Positions 12,901 through 22,486 of a DNA stretch of 64,000 nucleotides are shown piece after piece. The position numbers and the translations under genes are program-made. This stretch comes from Copromyces sp. CBS 386.78 (lineage: Eukaryota > Ascomycota > Sordariomycetes > Sordariales > Sordariaceae), in assembly GCA_030685235.1 (NCBI GenBank), contig MU839182.1, forward strand, positions 98,400 through 162,399. Direction: 5' to 3'. The notes beneath the pieces are model-generated. The model was given only the letters and a program-made list of their open reading frames with translations, was not told the DNA's origin and did no database searches. Position 1 is the first letter of the stretch, and each line of letters starts with the position of its first letter.

Positions 12901-15900
12901 TTATTTATTCTCTTATTCGCTTTCGTTACTTTCTATAATTATAAAATTCTTTTAATTACCCGGCTAAATCCTATATAGATCTAAATCTTCGGGGCAATTT
13001 TCTTCTAAATATAATTATTTCTCCTCTTTATTTATAGCCCGCTTCTTTTACCGTTTAATAGTAGCCCGCTTCTTCTATTCTATAATTATAAAGTTTAAAT
13101 TAATAATATATTCCTTTTTAATATTATTATTAGTAAATAAAGGGAGCGAATTTAGTAGTAAATTTAGTAGAGAGTTTAGTTCTACTACTTTTAGGGCTAG
13201 GCGTTTGCGAGTATTAATACGTACTAGGCGGCCGGAATTGGAGGCGGTAGTAGGAGTTAGAGCCTTCGCCTTACCTCCTTTACCTCCTTTACCTTTGTTT
13301 AATCCCTTAAATCTCCCCCTCTTACGTAATATTAGCGCTTATTAAGATTGCTAAGTATTATTACTAATAATAATATAATCCTATAGATTAGCCTCTTCTT
13401 ATTTATTTTATTTATCCTCCTTATCCTCCGCCTCTTCCGCTTTTTCCGCCTCTTCCTCCTCCTCCGCCTCTTCCTCTTTATCTTCTTTATCTTCCGTATT
13501 AATATTATTTAACGCTTCGAAGCCGGGTTTAGAAATTTCAAATTGAAAGTAGTTGCGTCTCCTACCGCTAAGGATATAGTTACCTCTTCCGATTCGAATT
13601 ATATTACGGGGACTTTGTACTAATTCTAATATAATTGGTTTATTATTAAACGGACTATATTTATTTTTAGGGCGCCCCTTAGCTACTATATTATTTATAG
13701 ATATAATACAAAAATATTTATTATACGTATTTAGAGATTTAATTAGACCTTAGAAGGGATAGTAGTTAATTTTATTAATTAGAGCCTTCTTAGGGTCTTC
13801 TTTATTATATTGCTTAAGTAGATTATAAGTATATAGTAAATTATCTTAGACTATAAACGTTCTAAAGTAAAGTTCGAAATTTTGAAGGTAAAGGTTTCAG
13901 TTAAATTATATAATATATAAAGTTTTATAATATTATTCTTATAATATATTTAAACTTTAGCTAGTTATTTATAATTTGTAATCCCCTAGTTAATTATTAT
14001 TCTATAGGTAAATATAATGAATTCGGGCCTTAGAAGCGGTGATGCCTTTTTTATAGGAATTATACCGCTTATTGAAAACGGCCTTCGTTACGTAATATAC
14101 TTTATTAAAGCCCGTACGCGCTAATAAGCCCTCTACTTTAATACTAGCGTTAATAAATTCGTTAAAGGACGTTATCCTATTATTAAAATTAGGGAAATAT
14201 TTAATATAGTAGTTAGCTTATTCCCTTTTAATAAGTATAAATTCGTCGTTAATATATTTGAATAATTGCGGTTGGGTCTATTTGAAGGTAGTATTTATAA
14301 AGCGTTTTATTTAGTTAAATTTTTATAAATTGCTATTATATATTATATATTATTAGTAGGTAAAAAAGGTAATCTTTGTCTACGCTAATTGGGCGGGTAG
14401 GGAGCTTATATAAATTTTTATCTTTATAATTGTACGTACTTTCTAATATTTTCGTCGAAACGTTTGGAAATCCGTAGTATTTAAATTATTAAATATATTA
14501 TTATTATTTTAATGGGGCTAGGTAGATTAAAGTAGTTAAAAAGAGGATAGAATTGATTAATTTAATTATTAGAATTATATTGATTATAACCCGCTACGTT
14601 TTTATTGGGAGCCGCGCTTACCTTTCTAGCTACCCTTATTTATAATTCTTTTAACCTTCTTTATCTTCTTTTTACCCTTCTAATACGTTTTAATAATAAT
14701 AATAACGTTATTATTAAAATACTATATATACCGTTAGCGCTAATAATTAAGAAAGACTATTTCTAACGTAATAATAAGCTAAGGATCGTTATTAATAATA
14801 AATATATTAGGTATAGGGATAGATGAGAGTAATAGGAATTTAAATAGCTATTCGAAATATTGTTTAAATCCCCCCTCCGCCTGCTCGTTATTAATTAGGT
14901 ATTGAAAAATTAGAATTATAATATAAATAAACGTAGTAATAACCCTTATAATTAATGGTTTATTAAACCGATTAGTTTTATAAATAATATTAATTATTAA
15001 AACGTATAGAAATTGCTTTTAGAATTTATATTACTTCGCTAATATTTAAAATGCTATATAGAATATTTCCCTATTCTACCCTTTGAAATCGACCTTAGCG
15101 TGGAGAACCGTCCTTTATTTCGGGTATAAGAGGGTATCCTTTTTTAAAATGTAAGAGAAGTTTTAAATATCGGTATAACTAGTCTTTTAATTTTTATAGG
15201 TATAGTAATATATATTAGAATAGTCTTTGGAAATAAGGAGTAGGCTTAGATATTTATATTTTATAAATTATTTGATTATACGGATTGATAATTTTTTTTA
15301 TATGAAAAGGTTATAAATATATTTATTTTATTCGTCTATAAGAATTAAACGAAATTAGGGGAAGGTAGTTATAGAGGTAGCGGGAATATAGTTATAATAT
15401 TCGAAATTTATAGAGTAAGCCTTATAGAGTAGTTCTTTATTCCTTAAAGCTATACAGTTAATATATTTAATTAATATACGAAATAAATAATCTAGTATAA
15501 TCTTTTTAAATTTATAACGAAAATGGGCTTATTCTTTAAATATAAAGTAAGCGCAATATTTAATATATTTATACTATATTTAATAATTTTTAAACTTTTT
15601 ATTTTTAAAGCGGGACCGTTATATATTTAAGCCTATATAATGCCGGGCCTTAAATTCGTAAATAATTATAAATATATTGTCTTCTAATTAAGGAATTATA
15701 GTAAAGAGTTTATCGTTTGGGTCTACAAACTAGTAGATTGATTTATTAAGGTTGGCGGCGGCGGCGCTGGCGGCGGCGGTAGCGGTAGCAATAGTAGTTT
15801 TAATAGAATCCTCGTCGTTGGATTCTATTAATAAAAGATTCGAAGCGCTATTTTTATTATTATCGCTAGAAAGAGGGTTAGGGGTACGGTCGCTATTATT

Positions 15901-16149
15901 ATTGCTATCGTTATCGCTATTACTATCGTTATCGTTATCGCTATCGCTAAATAGAGGATTGGGAGTACGGTTACGGTCGTTGTCGCTATTACTATTACTA
16001 GATAGAGGATTGGGGGTATAGTTGCGGTCGCGGTCGCTATTATTGTCGTTATCGTTATTGCTAAATAGGGAATTAGGGGTACAGTCGCAGTCGCTAGCGA
16101 TAATTATATAATAGGAGTGTGGAGAAGAGGTTGGAAATAATTGCGACAA
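12900..16149 (-). pseudogene. Long RIP-inactivated coding relic, unrecognised protein
   Basis: Read from a Met at 16149 toward lower coordinates, the first 139 codons are open (16149-15730). They contain 4-5 degenerate copies of a T-P-N-P-L-[SF]-S-x-x-x-[DNS]n unit followed by an Ala-rich run. A coding-like frame then recurs to about 12,900, broken by TAA/TAG at likely Gln codons: F-Q-T-F-R-R-K-Y near 14,450, G-L-L-A-R-T-G-F-N-K near 14,140, an acidic Glu/Asp block at 13,500-13,390 and a Lys/Gly-rich basic block at 13,320-13,250. The frame has not been followed base by base throughout. I recognise no family; a transposon-encoded protein is most likely because RIP targets repeats. Confidence 0.45.
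15752..16110. repeat. Low-complexity and hexamer-rich repeat tract
   Basis: A GGC/GCN trinucleotide run (about 15,752-15,790, 'ggcggcggcggcgctggcgg') is followed by hexamer-like 'tcgctatcgttatcgct' tracts interleaved with four to five 'agaggattgggggtacgg'-type units. On the minus strand these give the poly-Ala and T-P-N-P-L repeat units of the relic. Confidence 0.7.
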
Positions 16150-16295
16150 TACTATAGAAATATAAGTAATTTAATATAATAAAGACGCGTAAGTAAGGGA
16201 ACCCTATTATTGAGTATTCGGTTGAGCGTAATCGGGTTGGGGGGGTAGTCGGGTTGGGGGGGAGTTGTATAATTAGGTTAGGATTTAGGATTATA

Positions 16296-16348
16296 TTGTG
16301 TTATATTATATTATATTATATTGTGTTGTGTTGTGTTGTGTTGTGTTG
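16296..16348. repeat. Pentanucleotide microsatellite (TTATA)n-(TTGTG)n at the edge of the RIP-affected zone
   Basis: The tract runs as repeated TTATA units (with TTGTG interruptions) on the left and five or so pure TTGTG units on the right. TTATA is TTGTG with two G-to-A changes. Composition changes from AT-rich to balanced just after it. Confidence 0.75.
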
Positions 16349-16552
16349 AAATCGCCAAGTTTTTTCTTGCCAGTGGTCGAATAGTTGAAACGTTTTGGAA
16401 ATTAATTTTACCATACAAAACGGGGTACTTTACATATTAGCTGCCATTTAGCTGTCGGGTGGAGTAAATGCGGTGTATTAAGTCAAAAAAGGGTGCGCGA
16501 GGATATTAGGGATGGTGCGGGAAGTTAAGCTCTTTATCTATACGGGCTTGTC

Positions 16553-16903
16553 GTGGGATTTTATGAGAGCGAAAGCGGAAGGAATATACCGGTAGTGTGG
16601 GACGACACGACCATTTCCACTCTTGTTTCTGCAGCTTGGGAAGCGGAATTCGCCTATGATCGAATACCAGGGCCGATGTCGTGTCGAGAGATAGGGATTT
16701 GCATGCCCGGTGATCGATCCGAGCTTCGGCAATTTTCATATACCTGTTACAAGTGGCTTGACGGCCTTAAACCGGCTGGGTTGCAAGTTTTTGAACAAGG
16801 ACGTCGGATCCAATTCAGGTGGAAACGCCTGATGACTCACTTTTTAAGGCAATCGCAAGCGGCATGGAGGGCAGATGTAAGGAGACTATGGTGCACATGT
16901 TGA
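16553..16903 (+). CDS. Small hypothetical protein, paralogue of the next gene
   Basis: 116 residues, no recognised domain and no signal peptide. The C-terminal half contains G-L-Q-V-F-E-Q-G-R-R-I-Q-F-R-W-K-R-L-M-T-H-F-L, which aligns with G-L-Q-V-L-H-D-G-H-R-T-R-F-K-R-K-E-A-M-T-Q-F-L in the gene beginning 63 bp downstream. This suggests a tandem duplication, or two pieces of one gene. The shared part ends in a basic helix-like segment. The start is the first Met of the open frame; an upstream exon in the RIP-edge DNA cannot be excluded. The gene sits right at the heterochromatin-like border. Confidence 0.5.
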   Translation: MGFYESESGRNIPVVWDDTTISTLVSAAWEAEFAYDRIPGPMSCREIGICMPGDRSELRQFSYTCYKWLDGLKPAGLQVFEQGRRIQFRWKRLMTHFLRQSQAAWRADVRRLWCTC

Positions 16904-16966
16904 TGTCATTGTCTAGCGAGGTCGTGGGTTTGGGTTGAAGAACTTGGAGCAGCCAAAGACTACACC

Positions 16967-17503
16967 ATGTGCGGTTTCTGCCTTTTGTGTCGGAATGACA
17001 ATGTCAACACGATGCCGCCCACTGTCCCCTCAAGCGCCCAAGACGGCAAGGACGACGGTGCTGTTGCCGATACCTCGTCTACCTCGGACTCTGACTGGGC
17101 AACCTTCTACCTTTACGGACCAGTATACGAAACCGGCCCTCACCTCAACGAGCCATTTACCCCAAGGATAATGGGCTGGGATGCACCGGAGCTGCCCGAC
17201 GCAGTGGTCGAGGCTTGGCAACGGGTCACCGATGGTAACTACGAGCTTCACAGAGTTGAGATAGGTCTTCGTCCAGGCTCCAGGTCTGACAAACAGTACA
17301 TGTACTGCACCCCCGACCGCGACGTGTTGGTTTTGAAGATGGAGGAAGCCGAGGTGCCTGGGTTGCAAGTGTTGCATGATGGGCATCGCACTCGGTTCAA
17401 ACGGAAGGAGGCAATGACACAGTTTCTAGAGAATCGGGCGAAGGGGAGAGAGAGGAGAATGGAGTTGGGAGGAAAAACAGTATACAGTAGAAACTCCTGT
17501 TAA
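16967..17503 (+). CDS. Hypothetical protein whose stop codon lies in an inserted transposon
   Basis: 178 residues, or 163 if translation starts at the second Met (17012). Both starts have A at -3. The N-terminus has C-G-F-C-L-L-C and is Ser/Asp-rich. The C-terminal region (about 130-165) is the G-L-Q-V / F-K-R-K-E-A-M-T-Q-F-L block shared with the preceding gene. The inverted-repeat element at 17485-18285 begins inside the frame, so the last few residues (S-R-N-S-C) and the TAA are transposon sequence; the original C-terminus may have been longer. Family and function are unknown. Confidence 0.5.
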   Translation: MCGFCLLCRNDNVNTMPPTVPSSAQDGKDDGAVADTSSTSDSDWATFYLYGPVYETGPHLNEPFTPRIMGWDAPELPDAVVEAWQRVTDGNYELHRVEIGLRPGSRSDKQYMYCTPDRDVLVLKMEEAEVPGLQVLHDGHRTRFKRKEAMTQFLENRAKGRERRMELGGKTVYSRNSC

Positions 17504-18285
17504 TGCAAAGACTATCTTTTGCAAATCCCCCCCCTTTGCAAAGGATTTCGTCTGCCTGCATTCCCTCTGGTGGCTGGGACTGCAACGTGCAACTGCAACG
17601 GCTAGCGGACCGAAATTGCATTACTTGGGGGTTGTGGTGGTGGGACTTTTCTTAACCCCCTCTTCATTAAAGAGGGGGAAAAAAAATTATGGTACAAACT
17701 TTTATTATGGGACAAACAGAAAGACCAGCGAACCGCTTAGAAAACTGTTAGTAGGGGAGATGCAACAACGAGAATAATATCCATCCTTTTTTCTAAAAAT
17801 CTAAGAAAATTTGAGAAGTAAGAAGAAGTTTCGAAAGGCCTTTTTTCAAAGTTGCATTAATTTTTATTACCATATTGGCGAAAAAAGTGGGAATAAGGAT
17901 ATTATTTATATATATTTCGGGTATATTGGTTCGCAGCGGTTGGGCGAGTTTTCTAAGCGGTTCGCTAGTCTTTCTATTTGTCCCATAATAAAAGTTTGTC
18001 CTATAATTTTTTTTTCCCCTCTTTAATAAAGAGGGGGTTGAGAAAAGTCCCACCACCACAACCCCCAAGTAACAGGGGCCTAGTTTTGGTGAGAGAGGTA
18101 TACTTATACCCCTCTACCGGGGGTCCGGTCGCTCTATAAGACCCACTTTTTGGGACCCGCGGCGATCCTTCAATGGCCAGAAGGCCGTGTCTGGTCTGTG
18201 CGCTGGAACCCTCTATTGCAAAACCCTCTCTTTCGCAAAAGATTTTAGTCGCCGGAATTAGTTGCATTAACAGGGGTTTCTACTG
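17485..18285. mobile_element. Tc1/mariner- or pogo-like MITE (outer element), TA-flanked
   Basis: 24-bp terminal inverted repeats at 17485-17508 and 18262-18285 differ at one position and start CAGTAGAAACTCCTG. TA dinucleotides flank both ends (17483-17484, 18286-18287). The CAGTAGAA-type end and TA duplication fit pogo/Tc1-mariner elements. It is 801 bp long, of which 448 bp is the inner element plus its TA copy. No transposase frame is present, so it is non-autonomous. Confidence 0.8.
17624..18069. mobile_element. Inner MITE with 123-bp inverted repeats, nested in the outer element
   Basis: 446 bp. The arms 17624-17746 and 17947-18069 are inverted repeats, near identical over about 123 bp, beginning CTTGGGGGTTGTGGTGG. 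They enclose about 200 bp of unique AT-rich sequence. TA lies on both sides (17622-17623 and 18070-18071). There is no coding capacity; small minus and plus ORFs here are by-products of the arms. The few arm-to-arm differences are mostly transitions. Transcripts through it could fold into a long hairpin. Confidence 0.85.
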
Positions 18286-18287
18286 TA

Positions 18288-18678
18288 CGGGGAAAGGACA
18301 GGACGTGCATGGTGAGGAATCTTGCTGGGTGTGAGAGGAATCATTGTGACCGGTGCAGAAAGCCATTTTTGACAAGTTCTCCATTCCTTTCTTATTTGCA
18401 GAAAACGTTGCGGTACCATGGATAAGCTTCAGTCAATATAGGAGGGATAAAGTCTCCACGGTTTTCATTCAGGATATGTACCGCCTCAGCCAAGGCTACC
18501 AAGAGAGGCCAAGACTAGTAGGACCCAGATAAAGTAACTTCCATATGTACAGCGAGTTCTTTTGTGTGGTTGCAAAGGCGGGTTGGGTGAACCTTCAACA
18601 TTTCTTCCCTTTCTCGCTCTTCCTCTTCTGAGGGACTCCGATCCTATCATGTCGGTAACAGCCTGCCAAGTTGAGTGT
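18288..18678. other. Intergenic, 3' flank of the LPMO gene
   Basis: It separates the MITE pair from the LPMO stop codon and presumably contains the LPMO 3' UTR. I see no gene, RNA or repeat here. Confidence 0.5.
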
Positions 18679-19822
18679 TTAGACACACTGGTAGTAGTAA
18701 GGAGGAGAGACAGCGCTGCAGGTAGAGCCGGACTAGATAGATATCACCACACGTTAGCAAGTACACTCGTACATGTATCCCACTTGGACAAGTTAGAGAG
18801 GTATTGGAAAACTTACAGCGCAAGTCGTGCATCCAGTGAAACCAGTTCCACCACACTGCTGATACTTGGCAACGCTGCACCCGCCGCTTCCACCACCACC
18901 ACCAGCAGCAGCCGACGTGCTCGCAACAGGGACGGCAGAAGCAGTCCCAGTCGGGCCGGAGCCAACCGTGCAAGTAGACTCACAGCCAACACAGCCACTG
19001 CCGGCCTTCTTGGAGCTGCCGCCCGAGTACACAGCCGGTCCGGGGGCGATGTAGGTGCTCATAGCACTGTGGATGTTGACGAGGATACCGGCGTCGGAGC
19101 TCTTGTAGGCACCAGGGAAGCTGACAGTTGCCGGGCTAGCGGAACCACCGCCCGAGACGGTGATCTGGTAACAAGTCATGTACAGCTGGGCGCCACCCGC
19201 GCTGCCGGCCGTGTGAAGAGCGATAACTTCGGCGCGGAGGAGATAGTCGCCCGCGGGGATGTCGGACGGGATCTTGACCTGCATCTTGCCGCAGCACTTG
19301 TTAAGGTCCTTGACGCCCCAGAAGTCGTCGTCGCCCGAGCCACCGGACGGGTTCTTGGCCCAGGTATCCTCGAAGATCTTGAACCAGCCGGAGGAACCGT
19401 CGGCGGAGGCGGCGTCGGATACCTTGGACATGTAGACGAGGACGGGGCCGTAGTGGGCGCCGCCGATGGCTTCAGAGGCGCAGGAGCGGTCGTTGGGTTG
19501 CTGGCTATGTGTTAGCGTGGGCACAGGAGGGAAGATACGGTTGATGAGTGAGAGAAGGACAAGGACAACAAACCTGATGCATCTCAACAGTGACGGTGCT
19601 TCCCGCCTTGACAGGGCACTTCTTCGCAACTGGCGAAGTACCAGCGTTACACCTTACAGCAGTGCTGGTCACATCGGTGACGGGAGAGTTGGAAGGAGGA
19701 ACACGAGCGCATTGCGAGGCATAATCAGTGCCGTCGACCCAGAGGGCTTGGAAGATGGCGTGGGCAGCGGCTTGCTGAGAGAGCAGGCCGGCGATGAGGC
19801 CGGTAAGGAGAGTAGACCGCAT
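18679..19822 (-). CDS. Secreted AA9 (formerly GH61) lytic polysaccharide monooxygenase with C-terminal CBM1
   Basis: Copper enzyme that oxidatively cleaves cellulose outside the cell. Exons are 19822-19574, 19500-18817 and 18732-18679, joined over GT-AG introns of 73 and 84 bp, giving 328 residues. A signal peptide (1-20) ends in A-A-A, so His21 becomes the N-terminal copper-binding histidine. The second histidine is His99 in G-G-A-H-Y-G-P-V, and the axial Tyr is likely that of Y-M-T-C-Y-Q-I-T-V. A Gly/Ser linker (about 250-290) leads to a family 1 cellulose-binding module with C-G-G-T-G-F-T-G-C-T-T-C-A, completed only through the short last exon (S-G-S-T-C ... Y-Y-Y-Q-C-V). Introns were chosen because they restore both conserved motifs. 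It is probably induced on cellulose and repressed by glucose, as usual for the family. Confidence 0.95.
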
Positions 19823-19907
19823 GTTGGGCTGATGTGTGGTTGAGACGTGAGGAGTGTCTTGAGGGACCAGAAAGAAGGGAATAGGATGGGCTGTGGGTGT
19901 GGTTGTG

Positions 19908-19914
19908 CTTTATA
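19908..19914 (-). promoter_or_regulatory. TATA box of the LPMO gene
   Basis: TATAAAG on the minus strand, about 86-92 bp upstream of the start codon, a typical place for a strongly regulated fungal secreted-enzyme gene. Confidence 0.5.
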
Positions 19915-21216
19915 TCCTGACTGTGGTTGTTGGGGATTTGACATTGACCATGGACTGGAGCGGCGATACGACACTGTCACTCCCCCACACCGGGTTCCAA
20001 CCCCGGAGCATAAACCCAACTCCCATCCGGATCGAGCGCTCGTCCTGTCATTTCCATGATCTTGCTTCGGGTATCCATCCTCAACCTCTTCGGGGCGGCA
20101 AGCAGGGGGACCTCGTGACGTCTGAAGCCTATTGTAGGTGCCGTAACCCCACACAAATGGAACGCAAAGAGGCTTGACCGGGAACGCGGTGCGGTGCTGT
20201 TTCAGTTTTTGCTGACGAAGTTTCGGGAGGACGACTGCTGGATTGGTGGACTTGGATGAACGTGACTGAAGATGAATGGAGCGGTTAATCTACTTGGCAT
20301 CTTGAATTCGGCAAGACGGAGTGACAGTGCCGTGGGGGAATGTCTGGGGATGGTAAGCCACGGTCCCGGAAACCGGGAAGCGGTGGATGGTGTGCCGTTG
20401 ACAATTTGGGAGTAGTCGGTGGGTGGCTGCCAAGGATTGAAGGGTGGCATTTAACCGTGATTTTTGATACTGACATGGCGGCAGTAGAGGAGGTGGGATG
20501 TGGTAATTTGAGACATGGAAAACTGAGATGTCGAACCGGGTTATCGAAATCCACCGAATCCTCGAACATCTTGCCTATAGGATGTATGGTTGTCAGTCGA
20601 TGTTGAATCGAGAGTCGTCTTGTGGTAGAGTGTTGAGTTCTGGGGTAGGCTTCAATACTACTTCGCCCCCTGACTATCGTCCTGTCAACGCAACTTGAAA
20701 CAGAAACAGGACTCCCCTTCCCAGAACCACCTTTCGAGCGGGATTTCAGGCTTGCGATCCGAGATCTTCAATGCGCCTAGCAGCAGGGGTGTATGGGTAG
20801 CTGGATGCGTCCAGATGGGTAGTGCTGGGTAACGGCAAGAAGGCTAGGGCCAAGATGGCGATTATGGGTACAAGTGGCTGGATCACAGGGCATGGAACCC
20901 TGCAACGAGGGATGGTTCATCATGACAGAGCAGCAGAATGGATGGCACGCTGGGATGGAAAAGATATTCAAAAGTCTATAACCAATAACTGCCCGCTGTG
21001 CCTCAAGCACCGAGGGTTGCTGGGTTTACCCAACACCACCAGACGCCGGACGCCGGCCCGATGACGTTGTGGATAAATACAACAGACAGGCCAAAGAAGG
21101 ATTTGTCTCGGGAAGAAGAGAAGCTTAAGAAGAACAAAACCCCCAAAAGGCAAGAAAAGAAGAAATGAAGCCCAAGCATACCTATCCCACCTCAACGACA
21201 AGGACTGGGTTTGAGA
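19915..21216. other. 1.3-kb intergenic: LPMO upstream region and atg27 3' flank
   Basis: The several open frames here (up to 161 codons) lack recognisable motifs and overlap each other, so I do not call genes. Length and position fit a promoter for a regulated cellulase-type gene. Confidence 0.5.
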
Positions 21217-22486
21217 TCAGTCGTCCCACTCCTCATCCAGCTGATCGATCAACCGGTTCTCGTCGTCGTTGTTTCCATATCGGCCGCGAGATGTCGAGCT
21301 CAACGATCGGTATCCCCGACGAATAGGCAGGAAACGCGCGCAGGACGAAGTGAGGACGATAAAGGTGTCCTATGCAACAGACAGTTAGCAACGTCGCCCC
21401 GTAAAAGATATCGACCAAAGCCGGCTTCTGCTCCCTCACCGCTTCACACCTTGGAACTTGATCATACTAAACCATGCCCATCGCTTTCCGATCCCTCATC
21501 GGCCTAAACCAAAAGCAAATGACAGTCCATACCTTGAGAAAGCTCCAGATACCGGCCCAGAGAGTGTAGTTGGGCAACTGCCTCCATCCCCTCTGCTTGA
21601 CCACGGTGCGTTGGTAGAAGATACCACCAATGACGTACACGGCCAGGGCGATAAAGAAGATGATGGCAAAGACTCCTCCGGGTCCAACAGAGCCGGGTTT
21701 GTGAGGCTCTGCGCCGGCACAAGCGTGTTGGGAGCGGACCTCGAAAAAGTAGGAGCATTCGTCTGGGTCGGTACCAACGAAAGAGACGGCGGTCGGGCTG
21801 TCGGGGGACCGGTCGCAGAGAAACGAGATGGTTGCAGACTTGCGGCGGGTTTTCTCTTTGGATGCGTTGGTGTTTTGCTTGTCGGAGTCGGAGTGGGAAT
21901 CGGAATCGGTCTGGTCATCGTCACGATCCTCGTCTTGGTCGTCGGAATATTTGCTGTACGCAGCGCCTTGGTGAATACCACGGCTTCGTTTTCGTTTGTC
22001 GTCCTTGTCCTCTGGTGGTTCACACGGTGACCCTTCGCTGTACTGCAACACCAGCTTCCTCCCTCTGGGCGTCAAGGCACCCGATTCTTGACCGAGACTG
22101 TAGACCTTGCCGCCTTTCTCATACCAGGCGCCCACCTTGCCCCATCGCTCACTTGTCAGACCCACGACATCCTCGACACCCTTTACCACCGGGGCACATA
22201 TGTTCAGGGTGATGTTGTATCCGTAGTCGTATCCGCGGGCAAGGTAGTCTTTTGTGTGTGTGCCTCGGGCAAGCTTGACGTCCTTTTCGGGGATGACGGC
22301 GGTGTCGGGACGGAGATCGTAGAAGGCGCCGTTGGTGGAGGTGGCAACGCAGGGTGTTACGGTGGAGGTAGTGGTTGTTAATGACGGCGACGGGGAGGAG
22401 GATTCGTCATGGGAGGCATGGACAGCACCGGTTAGACTTAGGGCGCAGATGGCAACTATGAGCCGACTGGGACTTGGAGGATGCAT
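21217..22486 (-). CDS. atg27: Autophagy-related protein 27 (type I membrane protein)
   Basis: Atg27 cycles between Golgi, vacuole and Atg9 reservoirs and supports Atg9 trafficking in autophagy. Exons 22486-21533 and 21369-21217 with a 163-bp intron give 368 residues. The start at 22486 is preferred over 22534 because it directly precedes a signal peptide (residues 1-24, ending V-H-A). The luminal part is a mannose-6-phosphate-receptor-like domain with spaced Cys residues (N-I-C-A-P, F-L-C-D-R, D-E-C-S-Y-F-F-E). One transmembrane helix follows (F-A-I-I-F-F-I-A-L-A-V-Y-V-I-G), then a short cytosolic tail ending N-R-L-I-D-Q-L-D-E-E-W-D-D, supplied by exon 2. An Asp/Ser-rich luminal insert (about residues 155-205) holds K-R-K-R, a possible Kex2 site. 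Confidence 0.9.

Noticed and set aside
18562..19515. 317-codon plus-strand ORF
   Set aside because: It is antisense to the LPMO exons; Ala/Thr/Gly-rich composition comes from reading GC-biased third positions on the opposite strand.
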